DNA of 13,717 bases from Endotrypanum monterogeii (GCA_000333855.2 CM007332.1:296908-310624); one strand, 5' to 3'. Numbered from the stretch's first letter, positions 1 through 7,374 are shown. The notes: generated by a model from the letters alone, not told the origin. A program made the numbers and translations.

Positions 1-7
1 ACGGTAT

Positions 8-34
<27 letters not shown>
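8..34. repeat. (TA)n microsatellite
   Basis: About 13 TA units at the left edge, followed by AT-rich sequence to about position 57. It is self-complementary and could extrude a cruciform. It belongs to the spacer upstream of the first gene. The remaining bases up to 115 are a purine-rich leader with no ORF. Confidence 0.9.
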
Positions 35-39
<5 letters not shown>

Positions 40-115
40 ATATCGAATATTATATACCGAAGACGCAAAAGAAGAAGTGTGTCTGTGTGGATCTCTGAAG
101 GGCGAACCTTTATAA

Positions 116-1669
116 ATGTTCGGGGAGTCGTACGCGGAAGAAGGTGCCTCAAACGCGGCGCACCCGTGCGGCGTTGAGAAGGGTGGGAAGGGCGGGTGCT
201 CCGTCATAACTTCTGCAGGTGCCGCGCCAGATGGTAGGGGCCAGCAACCGCAGCGCCCGCACTCCGTAAGGGAAATAATTAAAGAGTTGGATGAAGAGCA
301 GGACGTCAGTGGCCCCAAGGGCGGCTGCTGCTCTCGCCTTTTTATTCCATTCTTAACGGTTGCCATGCTCATCTTGATATTCGGAGCGATTCTTTACACA
401 AACGGTACGGGCTCTGATGTGGAGGCGGCCCCACGAGTCGCGATGATCGTCGTCGAGGGATTCTCGGGGGTCACCTTCCACTCTCTCATGAGGTCTTCGG
501 TCTATCTACCAAATATTGCATACCTGCTCTCTTCGCAGAAGGGTGAGTGGGTGCAGTGCGCAACGGGCGCCGAGTCCAGCTGCGCTCGAGCTGTTGGGGT
601 GGAGAGCCCCACGTCTGGCGGCCTGTATGTGAATGCAGCAGCTGCAATGACATCTTGCTTCAGTGGTGTGACACCAAGTGAGCATCGGGTGTACAACGAG
701 AGCCTCGAGAGCATGTCAACGTACGCGACCACTTCCAAAGTCTATCCGAGTATCGCGAAGCGGGTGAGGGACGCAGGTATGGGGGTTACAGTTGTGGGCA
801 CATCACTTCTCATCAACTCCTTCAGTAGTGAATCTGGCAGGTGTTCTCTCCCGGGTGTGCTGGACATGGAGTGCGCGGCGTCGCAAGATGAGCTGCTGCA
901 ATCGAGCAAGGATGAGTACTCAGGCAACGTGCAGTTGGACTGCCTGTCGGCGTCTTCGTGTAGCGCAAACGCGCGCTATATCAATATACCCACCGATCCT
1001 ACGCACTGTAGCAAAGGCCACGCTGAGGCACAGTTCACTCGTCACCTGAAGAAGATCTTTGGTGGCCTCGCCTACTCGAGCCCGACGCAGGAGACCCCGA
1101 CGCAGGATGCGGTGGCTGAGAACCTGTCCGACTCCCTTTTTATTTTTCATTTCGATGCGCTGGCAGTGCGGGCACGGAGCGACCACCTGCCGAATTTCGA
1201 ACTCAGCGTCTCGTCAAAGGAGTTTGTTGCTCAGGCGCACATGCTAGATGCGTTGATTGGCCAGGTAATCAGCTACGTGCGCGACCGCTCTCGCAGCGAG
1301 AAGGAGAGTTGGCTTATTCTGGGGGTCTCCAATCATGGCGGCAGCGGCAAGCAGCACAACCCGTCATCTCAAGTGTCCTCCGAGAACACCGTTCCTTTCT
1401 TCCTAGCTACGTACACTGCCAACAGAAAGCGCTACGTGTCGATGGCGCCATTCCAGCGACCGGTGACGCAACTCGACGTGCTTCCGACGGTGTTGACCTG
1501 GCTGGGCGTGGCTCCGTACGATACCGAGACGAATGCCGTGATCGCTGGCACGAACACGTCGGCCGCGAGCCCGCTGGTGTGGGGGAGAGTGTTGGAGCGA
1601 CAACGGTTGACTGGATTTGTGCAGGGCATATGCTCCTCTGGCCTCTCTCTGAAGGACTGTGCAGTGTAA
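116..1669 (+). CDS. Single-pass membrane protein with an alkaline-phosphatase-superfamily (phosphodiesterase/sulfatase-like) domain, possibly catalytically degenerate
   Basis: 517 residues. The start is fixed because an in-frame TAA (113-115) directly abuts the ATG. Residues 1-74 are hydrophilic with a Cys pair at 71-72 that could be palmitoylated. Residues 75-95 form one strong membrane segment with basic residues on its N-terminal side, predicting a type II topology with the large domain lumenal or extracellular. That domain carries alkaline-phosphatase-fold landmarks in order: a beta strand ending VVEGF (112-116), LPNIAYL (131-137), FSGVTPSEH (182-190), FHFDALAV (344-351), SNHGGSG (405-411), VPFFLATY (426-433) and QLDVLPTVLTWLGV (452-465). 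N-glycosylation sequons lie at N96, N194, N336 and N480. In active relatives the first motif carries a metal-binding Asp and the later one is DHG; here they are Glu114 and Asn406. I infer a relative of nucleotide pyrophosphatases/phosphodiesterases or GPI ethanolamine-phosphate transferases, but the substrate is unknown and activity is doubtful. Confidence 0.72.
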   Translation: MFGESYAEEGASNAAHPCGVEKGGKGGCSVITSAGAAPDGRGQQPQRPHSVREIIKELDEEQDVSGPKGGCCSRLFIPFLTVAMLILIFGAILYTNGTGSDVEAAPRVAMIVVEGFSGVTFHSLMRSSVYLPNIAYLLSSQKGEWVQCATGAESSCARAVGVESPTSGGLYVNAAAAMTSCFSGVTPSEHRVYNESLESMSTYATTSKVYPSIAKRVRDAGMGVTVVGTSLLINSFSSESGRCSLPGVLDMECAASQDELLQSSKDEYSGNVQLDCLSASSCSANARYINIPTDPTHCSKGHAEAQFTRHLKKIFGGLAYSSPTQETPTQDAVAENLSDSLFIFHFDALAVRARSDHLPNFELSVSSKEFVAQAHMLDALIGQVISYVRDRSRSEKESWLILGVSNHGGSGKQHNPSSQVSSENTVPFFLATYTANRKRYVSMAPFQRPVTQLDVLPTVLTWLGVAPYDTETNAVIAGTNTSAASPLVWGRVLERQRLTGFVQGICSSGLSLKDCAV

Positions 1670-1975
1670 GCATCTCTCATACATATTTATATTTTCTTTT
1701 TCGAATTTCACTGCGAGCTGTCTTTGTGGGAGTACAGAAAAATCCGTGAGGGACGTGGTAGCTTCGGTAATAGGTCTGTAGGGGTCGCTCAAGGAGAGAG
1801 AATTTCTGTGTCTACCTGTCTGTCCATCTGCGTGTTTTTTTTTTTTTGTGTATGTGTGTGTGTCTGGAAAAAGGTGCACTGTGACAGGGAATACTTCTCT
1901 ATTGATAATTTCTCCTGTTCTTATTTTTTATCACCCCGTTGATTTGGTTCGGTGCCTCATTTCTCCAGTCAGTCG

Positions 1976-2012
1976 TCTATTCCCCTTCCTCCCCTCTTCC
2001 CCTCTTCCCCAG
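1976..2012 (+). promoter_or_regulatory. Candidate spliced-leader acceptor: pyrimidine tract and AG
   Basis: About 35 nearly uninterrupted C/T bases run directly into an AG at 2011-2012, the classic trypanosomatid trans-splice acceptor layout. It is 916 bases upstream of the CDC23 start, which would give a long 5' UTR unless another acceptor nearer the gene is used. In these organisms polyadenylation of the upstream mRNA is normally coupled to such a tract, so the upstream gene's 3' end is probably within a few hundred bases 5' of it. Confidence 0.6.
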
Positions 2013-2038
2013 ATATATATATATATATATATATATAT
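2013..2038. repeat. (AT)n microsatellite
   Basis: Thirteen AT units beginning immediately after the AG at 2011-2012. It is self-complementary and able to form a hairpin or cruciform. Confidence 0.92.
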
Positions 2039-2081
2039 CATTATACGCATGTGTTTGTGTGTGGGGCTTTAGTAGCCAGGA

Positions 2082-2122
2082 GGGGTGGGGTTGGGGTTCT
2101 GTTGGGAGGTTGGGGTTGAGGG
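2082..2122 (+). other. G-rich, telomere-like tract with G-quadruplex potential
   Basis: Six runs of three or four G lie at 2082-2085, 2087-2090, 2093-2096, 2104-2106, 2112-2115 and 2120-2122, separated mostly by short T-rich loops so that TTGGGG recurs. The G runs are on the transcribed-sense strand, so both the displaced DNA strand and the RNA could fold into a G-quadruplex. It is not a telomere: the units are irregular and do not match TTAGGG. Confidence 0.6.
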
Positions 2123-2354
2123 AATAAAAATATACACACATTTATTTGTATTTATTGTGCCTGTTGGAGGGTTCTGTGAATCTAATTGAGCCCATCCATA
2201 TGTCTCAGAATGGGGGAGGGGACGAATGGGCAGACATGCAAAGTGGGGCGGAAAATCTCGTGTGTCTTAGTCTTTTGCCTCCTCCACATCTTATTGGGAA
2301 AGAGAATTTGTGATTGTTGTGTGATGAATCAAGGCATGACTCCCTTTCTAAATA

Positions 2355-2374
2355 ATATATATATATATATATAT
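2355..2374. repeat. (AT)n microsatellite
   Basis: Ten AT units followed by a degenerate GTAT/ATAT stretch up to about 2390. Confidence 0.88.
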
Positions 2375-2586
2375 GTATGTATATAAATATTTCTCTAGGT
2401 GCCTCTCTTCCACAACGCTCCTCTGCCTCTCAGCGGATCTCTTTCGCTCGCGTCAAATGAAGGGGTGGGGTCCTCCCTACGCTTTCGATGGTTCAGATCC
2501 CCACTTGTCTCCTTTAAAAAAAAAAAACTATTTTTTCTTGTGTGTGTTTCTTCACGTCCCTCTTAACAAATTCTCTACGCATGGTG

Positions 2587-2620
<34 letters not shown>
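2587..2620. repeat. Compound (CA)n(TA)n microsatellite
   Basis: Nine CA units (2587-2604) pass directly into eight TA units (2605-2620). The same CA-to-TA junction recurs twice near 7330-7427. Confidence 0.92.
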
Positions 2621-2697
2621 CAAACGCACGAGGAGGCTGATCAAAGCAGTCTCCTCTCTCGCCGGTATCCACCCCTTTTATCCCACATCCTTTTAGC

Positions 2698-2745
2698 CCT
2701 GCTCTCCCCCCATTCCCCCCCGCCAAATTTCGAACTTTCACGGAG
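2698..2745 (+). promoter_or_regulatory. Candidate spliced-leader acceptor for CDC23
   Basis: A C-rich pyrimidine tract (about 2698-2723) is followed by the first AG at 2744-2745. This would give a 5' UTR of roughly 180 bases containing no ATG before 2928, so the annotated start would be the first AUG of the mRNA. The alternative acceptor at 2011-2012 would place upstream ATGs in the leader. Confidence 0.5.
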
Positions 2746-2771
2746 AGTTGAAAGGGTGGTGCCCACTCAGA

Positions 2772-2790
2772 ATATATATATATATATATA
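2772..2790. repeat. (AT)n microsatellite
   Basis: About nine AT units, continuing as TTTATATATA to about 2800. It lies in the predicted CDC23 5' leader if the acceptor at 2744-2745 is used. Confidence 0.88.
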
Positions 2791-2875
2791 TTTATATATA
2801 AGGTGTACATAGGCGTAGACGTTGTTGTGCACATCCGCACACACGTGGGGACGGATATTTTCTGTCATAATAGAG

Positions 2876-2878
<3 letters not shown>

Positions 2879-2910
<32 letters not shown>
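2879..2910. repeat. (AC)16 microsatellite next to the CDC23 start
   Basis: Sixteen perfect AC units end 17 bases before the CDC23 ATG, so the repeat sits in the 5' UTR whichever upstream acceptor is used. Repeat-length differences between strains would change the leader directly. Confidence 0.95.
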
Positions 2911-2912
<2 letters not shown>

Positions 2913-2927
2913 TTATACGATCCGACC

Positions 2928-5900
2928 ATGGAGTATTCATCCCCATCGAACTTTCCGTGCGTAGAGGGCGCACCGGGGAGTGGCGGGGCAGGAGGCGGTG
3001 CGAGTTGCAGTTTGGGTGGAATTCAACCACGTGCTTCTGCTGCAGCCGGTACCGGTGGTGATCACGCGGCAATGTCATCTGATGCTCCATCGCCCGCGAG
3101 CATGACGGTTGGCGAAGCGATGGATATTGTTGCCGTGCAGTGCGAGCGGCGCGGCCTTACAAGTTCAGCAACGTGGCTGAGTGATCTAAGCCTGCACGCA
3201 CTACCGTCCCTGCTCTCTGCCCCAGTTCATGCGTGCAGTGACGGTGGCCACGGTGGAGGCGCCTCTCCTTCTTCCCTTCAGAGCGCTATGCAGCTGGACG
3301 GCGGTTTGTTCAATCATCATGCTGTGGCCGGTGGTGCGTCTGCAGCCACTCCCCCCTCGTCCGGTGCCTTGGTGCAAGCTCGACTGCGACGTCTGCATCG
3401 TGTCGCGCTTGGGTATTTCACCAAGGGGGAATATCAGCGCTGTCATCATGTCATCTTACGGGAGGTGATGCGCAACACAACAGTCGGTAGCGGCTGTGCC
3501 GGTTCTCTTTCAGCAGCAGCGCCAGGAACGTGGTCCACGACCACTGGTGAGGTGCATGCGAGTCGCGGAGGCATCTCCTTGCCTCCACCGGAGGTAGTCC
3601 GTGGGTTCCGCACGACGACGTTGCCGTCTCTTCTTCAGTTTCTGTGCCTTTACGCCCTTTTTATGGATGGGGTGAAGATGAAGCAGCTAACAAACAACAC
3701 TGCCCAGGGCAGCGGCACAGGCAGTGGGGGCGCGGGCCGTGGTGCTCCGCAGCGAGCCTTGCATCCACACGCACGAGTGCTGCGTGCTTATCTGCTCGAG
3801 GCGATGCGGAATCCAATGAACACACTACAGCTGCCTAGCTCCAGCAGCAGCATGAGCAGTCTCAGTCATCACGGGAGGCGACACGACGCCGGCGGAGACG
3901 ACGGTGCAGCGCCCCACGCGACGCCGAGAGAGATGCCTTTTGATTCTCAGCGTACCCCAAGCACGAAGCGGCCGCGGCCCAAGTGGGGCACGTCGTTACC
4001 GGAAAACTGCGCTGCTCCGGCAGCAGCTGGTGCAGTTGGGGTCACCGCCGGCGCGAGAGGTGGCGTGTCCTCACCTCGGCCCACGGCGACAAATACAGGC
4101 CGCATCATGCGCGACAACGCCTCCTGCACCGCTGCGGCATCGCCCTTCTCGACGATGTCACCCGCCGGCTTTCCTGTTACTCAAGCGTGTGTGGGGGAGA
4201 GCACAGCGGGTATGTCGCCAGCCGTGGACTTTCTGCACTTCGATCCGTACCTTTCGTGGTTGATGGGCGTTGTGCTGCGAGAACTTCACATGCGACAGGA
4301 GAGCGCAACTTTTTTTCTGGCGGCGGTCACCGTCAACCCACTGTTGCGGTGCGCCTGGGAGGATCTTAAGTGCCTAGTTGCTCGTGAGGCGCAGCTAGCA
4401 GAGTTGGATGCGGTTCTTGATGGACTGGAGCCATTTTTCTTTGTAGACATCTTCGCTGCAGAGGTGCGGTGCTTGCTGGGGGTAACACCGGTGTCTACGG
4501 CACGGCTGCGCAGCGCTGCTACCGACGTTTCAGCTCCTCGTGACGGCCTCGCGCCGTTGTCTGCAGGGCCGAACCCCACATCGAGTTCACCGAATACCGA
4601 AAACGGTGGCTGCACCGGGACCACGCGACGGACCGGCTCGGCACCATCTGAACATCAAAACACCTTCTCCACAGCGACCACCACACGTGGCACGGGCACC
4701 TCGCCCCCTCCATTGGTGCGGCGGTCCAACGTCGGCGCAGCGTCGCTTATTCCCACCATCGCTCTGTCCAACGCGTGGGAATGTTTGTTGCTTCTGTTCC
4801 CCGACACTCCGTTTTTTCTTAGCCAGCTTGCCCACTTTTATTACCACCAGCGCAACCGTCTTGACAAGGCAGAGGCGCTCTATCAGCGTATACGCGTCCT
4901 CGACCCGCATTACCTCGCCATTCTGTATGACTACTCCAACGTGCTCTACACGAAACGCGATCGTCTGGGGCTCAGCGCTCTTGCCCAGTCCGTGTACCAA
5001 GCCGACGCCTTCCGCGCAGAGACGAACTTCGCCGTGGGAAACTATTATGTGCTGCTAGGCCAGCATGACCGGGCTGCATTACACTTTCATCGTGCGACCG
5101 CGATCGATCCGCAGTGCGCGGAGGCGTGGCTGCTCCTCGGGCATGCCTACGTGGAGGTGAAAAACACGACGGCGGCTGTGGAGGCCTACCGCACCGCGGT
5201 GGAGCTCAACGAGCGCGACTACCGCGGCTGGTACAACCTCGGTCAGATATACGAGCTGCTGGAGGCGTACCATCACGCCCTCTACTACTACTGGCACACC
5301 ACCTCCCTCCGACCGGCGGATCCAGGGATGTGGGTGGCAGTGGCCAACTGCCTGGAGCATGACGGTCGCATTGCGGAGAGCATTGCCTGCCTCGAGCGCG
5401 CAGAGACGTACGACTCGAACTCTTCGCCAGGGTACCCAGCGTATGTGAGACGAATCGCCACGCATCACATCGCCAACTCGAGCTACACGCGCGCCTGCGT
5501 GTACCTCGAAAAACTGACGCAGAGTCCAGCGGCGTCCACCGAAGACCTACTCCTCGCCCTCCCCTTTATCGTTCAGCACTATGTGCAGCGGGCGCGAAAC
5601 TCAGTGGAGGGTTTCGTATGTTTCTCAGGCGGCAACCCAGGATGTATTTCGGGTGATGCGGATGGTGGGTCGCTGGCCACATCGCCAACATCGACCGGGG
5701 ACGCCGCAGGCAGACCCGCCTCGCGCCCCGCACGCGCTGCTGCTGCACTACAGCATCTTAACAAGGCTGAGGAGCATCTCAATACAATGGCTGAGCTTGT
5801 GATGCCATCTGGTCAACAGAGGTTTGGTAACGAGGATGCAAGCGCGATCCCTGCAGCGTCGGCTGCGATCGCTAGAGGTGTCCCAGGCGATGCAGAGAGC

Positions 5901-6131
5901 GGCGCATCACCGAAAGGGGAAGGTACACCCAGCAAAGGAAGGTCACACCCGCTTCGAGGTGGCCCGTCTACCAACGCCGCCGTCTCTGGGACATCCTCCG
6001 CGGCGCTCGCTGCTGGTGGGGAGACCACTCCAGGGAGAGGCGGGGATATCCCACCGGTGGCGTTTGTTCGAAGTCGTAAGGACGAAATAGCGCTCCTGCG
6101 AGCGCAGGCGACGCAACTTTTTCACCTCTAA
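2928..6131 (+). CDS. CDC23: Anaphase-promoting complex subunit CDC23/APC8, TPR protein
   Basis: 1067 residues. An in-frame TAG at 2871-2873 precedes the ATG, with no ATG between. CDC23/APC8 is a TPR scaffold of the APC/C, the ubiquitin ligase that triggers anaphase and mitotic exit. Family landmarks recognisable in order: an N-terminal helix with ERGL-like CERRGLTSSATWLSDL (72-87); LGYFTKGEYQRC (161-172); FLCLYALFMDG (238-248); YLSWLMGVVLREL (441-453); and the diagnostic TPR block at about 612-865, including GNYYVLLGQHDRAALHF (704-720), LGHAYVEVKNTTAAVEAYR (737-755), RDYRGWYNLGQIYELL (763-778) and ALYYYWHTTSLRP (784-796). A last helix (ALLRAQATQL, 1055-1064) matches the CDC23 C-terminal end, so the protein is complete. 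Human CDC23 is about 600 residues; the excess is Ser/Gly/Ala/Thr-rich insertions near 182-220, 255-280, 300-435, 520-610, 895-935 and 965-1045. KRPRPK (347-352) is a possible nuclear signal. Confidence 0.92.
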   Translation: MEYSSPSNFPCVEGAPGSGGAGGGASCSLGGIQPRASAAAGTGGDHAAMSSDAPSPASMTVGEAMDIVAVQCERRGLTSSATWLSDLSLHALPSLLSAPVHACSDGGHGGGASPSSLQSAMQLDGGLFNHHAVAGGASAATPPSSGALVQARLRRLHRVALGYFTKGEYQRCHHVILREVMRNTTVGSGCAGSLSAAAPGTWSTTTGEVHASRGGISLPPPEVVRGFRTTTLPSLLQFLCLYALFMDGVKMKQLTNNTAQGSGTGSGGAGRGAPQRALHPHARVLRAYLLEAMRNPMNTLQLPSSSSSMSSLSHHGRRHDAGGDDGAAPHATPREMPFDSQRTPSTKRPRPKWGTSLPENCAAPAAAGAVGVTAGARGGVSSPRPTATNTGRIMRDNASCTAAASPFSTMSPAGFPVTQACVGESTAGMSPAVDFLHFDPYLSWLMGVVLRELHMRQESATFFLAAVTVNPLLRCAWEDLKCLVAREAQLAELDAVLDGLEPFFFVDIFAAEVRCLLGVTPVSTARLRSAATDVSAPRDGLAPLSAGPNPTSSSPNTENGGCTGTTRRTGSAPSEHQNTFSTATTTRGTGTSPPPLVRRSNVGAASLIPTIALSNAWECLLLLFPDTPFFLSQLAHFYYHQRNRLDKAEALYQRIRVLDPHYLAILYDYSNVLYTKRDRLGLSALAQSVYQADAFRAETNFAVGNYYVLLGQHDRAALHFHRATAIDPQCAEAWLLLGHAYVEVKNTTAAVEAYRTAVELNERDYRGWYNLGQIYELLEAYHHALYYYWHTTSLRPADPGMWVAVANCLEHDGRIAESIACLERAETYDSNSSPGYPAYVRRIATHHIANSSYTRACVYLEKLTQSPAASTEDLLLALPFIVQHYVQRARNSVEGFVCFSGGNPGCISGDADGGSLATSPTSTGDAAGRPASRPARAAAALQHLNKAEEHLNTMAELVMPSGQQRFGNEDASAIPAASAAIARGVPGDAESGASPKGEGTPSKGRSHPLRGGPSTNAAVSGTSSAALAAGGETTPGRGGDIPPVAFVRSRKDEIALLRAQATQLFHL

Positions 6132-6480
6132 GAATGTGGTGCGGTAGCAGCGACTCGTCTCTCCCTCCCGAAGCAACAGCCTCTTTTCTTGCTGCAGTAC
6201 CTTCGCCACCACGGCGATTGTTGTCATCGCAGCAGCAATAGGACGGTAGCTCAATAGGCTTGCAGCTGTCTGGGTCTTCTTCGGCAGTCGTTGCATACAT
6301 CCTGTCTTCTGGCGCGTAAAGGTCGATGACGGGCGAGTTTGTACACACTTGCTGAGAGAAGGAGGCATTTGGCCGTCGAGAAGTCGACAGGCTCATCGCC
6401 ATTGAGGAGCTGCGGAGGTGGGGGACTCGACTCATGCTCGTATCTGCAGTCTCTCCACGACTGTGAAGCGATTCCGCTGT
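6132..6480. other. Complex, non-repetitive block downstream of CDC23
   Basis: About 350 bases directly after the CDC23 stop are of ordinary complexity, unlike the rest of the spacer. They are probably the proximal CDC23 3' UTR. The minus strand stays open here in two frames, one running from 6513 into CDC23, but its first codons are read from the CA repeat and third-position GC is only about 60 percent by hand count over 80 codons, lower than the strong bias expected of these genomes. I do not call it a gene. Confidence 0.5.
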
Positions 6481-6495
6481 ACACGAAGAACACAC

Positions 6496-6549
6496 ACACA
6501 CACACACACACACACATACGCGTATTTATGTGTGTGTGTGTGTGTGTGT
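6496..6549. repeat. Perfect 23-bp CA/TG inverted repeat (hairpin)
   Basis: A (CA)n run ending in CATA (left arm 6496-6518) is followed by an 8-base loop (6519-6526, CGCGTATT) and then TATG plus a (TG)n run (right arm 6527-6549). All 23 positions pair by hand count. The CA repeat itself starts at 6491. In RNA this would be a long perfect stem, probably in the CDC23 3' UTR. Confidence 0.85.
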
Positions 6550-6714
6550 ATTCTTTCAGCGCTTTACGCGTAGAGGAAAAAAAAAATGGTTAGGTGAAGC
6601 ATCTCTTTTAGTATGATGTGTGATGTGATGTGTTTTCCTGTCTGGCTAGCGCACCGTATGAAGGCGTCCTGTTAAGGTTGTCTATGCATACACGCATTGG
6701 GACGCGTGCACACA

Positions 6715-6730
6715 AATATATATATATATA
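6715..6730. repeat. Short (AT)n microsatellite
   Basis: Eight AT units in the spacer between CDC23 and the coiled-coil gene. Confidence 0.8.
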
Positions 6731-6804
6731 GTTACTGTGTACGCTTTTTTTCTCTCTGTTCATGTGTGTGCAAATTCGGCCGTTTGCCTCAACTGCAGCA
6801 CATG

Positions 6805-6849
6805 TTTGCTTTCTTTTTTTTCTCCTTCCTTCCCGCTGGCCGTTGACAG
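6805..6849 (+). promoter_or_regulatory. Candidate spliced-leader acceptor
   Basis: A T- and C-rich tract at 6805-6837 is followed by the first AG at 6848-6849. It lies about 750 bases upstream of the coiled-coil gene and competes with later candidates at 7003, 7209 and 7519, so it may be minor or mark processing of the CDC23 3' end. Confidence 0.4.
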
Positions 6850-6955
6850 GAAACCAAACCAGACCACGATACCGATTCGGTGAAGGGTCTTTGAAGCGTG
6901 TATGTGTGTGTGGGGGGGGGAGGTGGCGGCCGGACATTCTCTTGGACGATCTACT

Positions 6956-7003
6956 TTTCTCGGCCCGTCCTCGTGGTCTTATTATAGCTTTCTCTCGCTG
7001 CAG
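6956..7003 (+). promoter_or_regulatory. Candidate spliced-leader acceptor (CAG)
   Basis: A pyrimidine-rich stretch interrupted by a few purines ends in TTTCTCTCGCTGCAG, with the AG at 7002-7003. It immediately precedes the (CA)n repeat at 7012. Confidence 0.35.
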
Positions 7004-7009
7004 GCCCTC

Positions 7010-7011
<2 letters not shown>

Positions 7012-7046
<35 letters not shown>
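7012..7046. repeat. (CA)n microsatellite
   Basis: Seventeen CA units, uninterrupted. On the minus strand it gives the Cys-Val runs seen in spurious ORFs. Confidence 0.95.
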
Positions 7047-7049
<3 letters not shown>

Positions 7050-7159
7050 CACATATTCGTTGTGCTACAAGGGCGCCGGTCTCTGCCTGATGTTGTGTTG
7101 ACTATTTCTCTCGTACTCTTCTCAAATGATGATGAGGCATCTGATTGTGTATCTGTACG

Positions 7160-7209
7160 TTTGTTTTTCTCTTCCCTCTCCACCTCTTCCGGTCTTGGAA
7201 AAAAAAAAG
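7160..7209 (+). promoter_or_regulatory. Strong candidate spliced-leader acceptor for the coiled-coil gene
   Basis: A long T/C tract at 7160-7196 is followed by an A run whose end supplies the first AG at 7208-7209. This would give a leader of about 390 bases that includes the compound CA/TA repeats and several ATGs. Confidence 0.5.
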
Positions 7210-7268
7210 AAAACATGTGCAAACGAGCAAGAGAAGGAGAGAAGAAAAAATAAAAAAAAACTGTAAAG

Positions 7269-7280
7269 CGTCACGTGACG
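7269..7280. repeat. 12-bp perfect palindrome CGTCACGTGACG
   Basis: A perfect palindrome centred on CACGTG upstream of the coiled-coil gene. Promoter-type transcription-factor sites are not expected inside trypanosomatid polycistrons, so a chance origin is likely. Confidence 0.6.
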
Positions 7281-7328
7281 GCACCTTCCATCGCACATAG
7301 ATAGAACCACGCCCGCATAAATACATAT

Positions 7329-7329
<1 letters not shown>

Positions 7330-7364
<35 letters not shown>

Positions 7365-7374
7365 TCACATACAT

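Larger units (their letters stand above)
1670..2927. other. Intergenic spacer between the phosphatase-like gene and CDC23
   Basis: This 1.26-kb spacer has no convincing gene. It should hold the 3' UTR and poly(A) site of the upstream gene and the 5' UTR of CDC23. It contains T and TG runs near 1836-1862, a pyrimidine tract ending in AG at 2012, a G-rich tract at 2082-2122, several (TA)n and (CA)n microsatellites, and a second pyrimidine tract near 2698-2723. The small ORFs inside it read through dinucleotide repeats (Tyr-Ile, His-Thr runs) and are not believable proteins. Confidence 0.8.

Noticed and set aside
7..372. Minus-strand ORF of 121 codons overlapping the first gene
   Set aside because: It ends in Tyr-Ile runs from the TA repeat and otherwise mirrors the coding strand of the membrane protein.
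2082..2122. Internal telomere repeat or chromosome-fusion scar
   Set aside because: The units are irregular and lack the TTAGGG sequence of trypanosomatid telomeres.
2373..2696. Plus-strand ORF of 107 codons in the first spacer
   Set aside because: It translates CA/TA repeats as His-Thr and Tyr-Ile runs, and codes for no recognisable domain.
6847..6850. The CAG after the pyrimidine tract as a cis-intron 3' splice site
   Set aside because: Cis-introns are extremely rare in trypanosomatids, and the flanking genes are intact without splicing; trans-splicing explains the signal better.
6762..7049. Plus-strand ORF of 95 codons between CDC23 and the coiled-coil gene
   Set aside because: It ends inside the CA repeat as a His-Thr run, crosses two candidate splice acceptors, and has no recognisable motif.
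7269..7280. CACGTG palindrome as an E-box promoter element
   Set aside because: Genes in trypanosomatid polycistrons do not normally have individual RNA polymerase II promoters; one 12-base palindrome can arise by chance.
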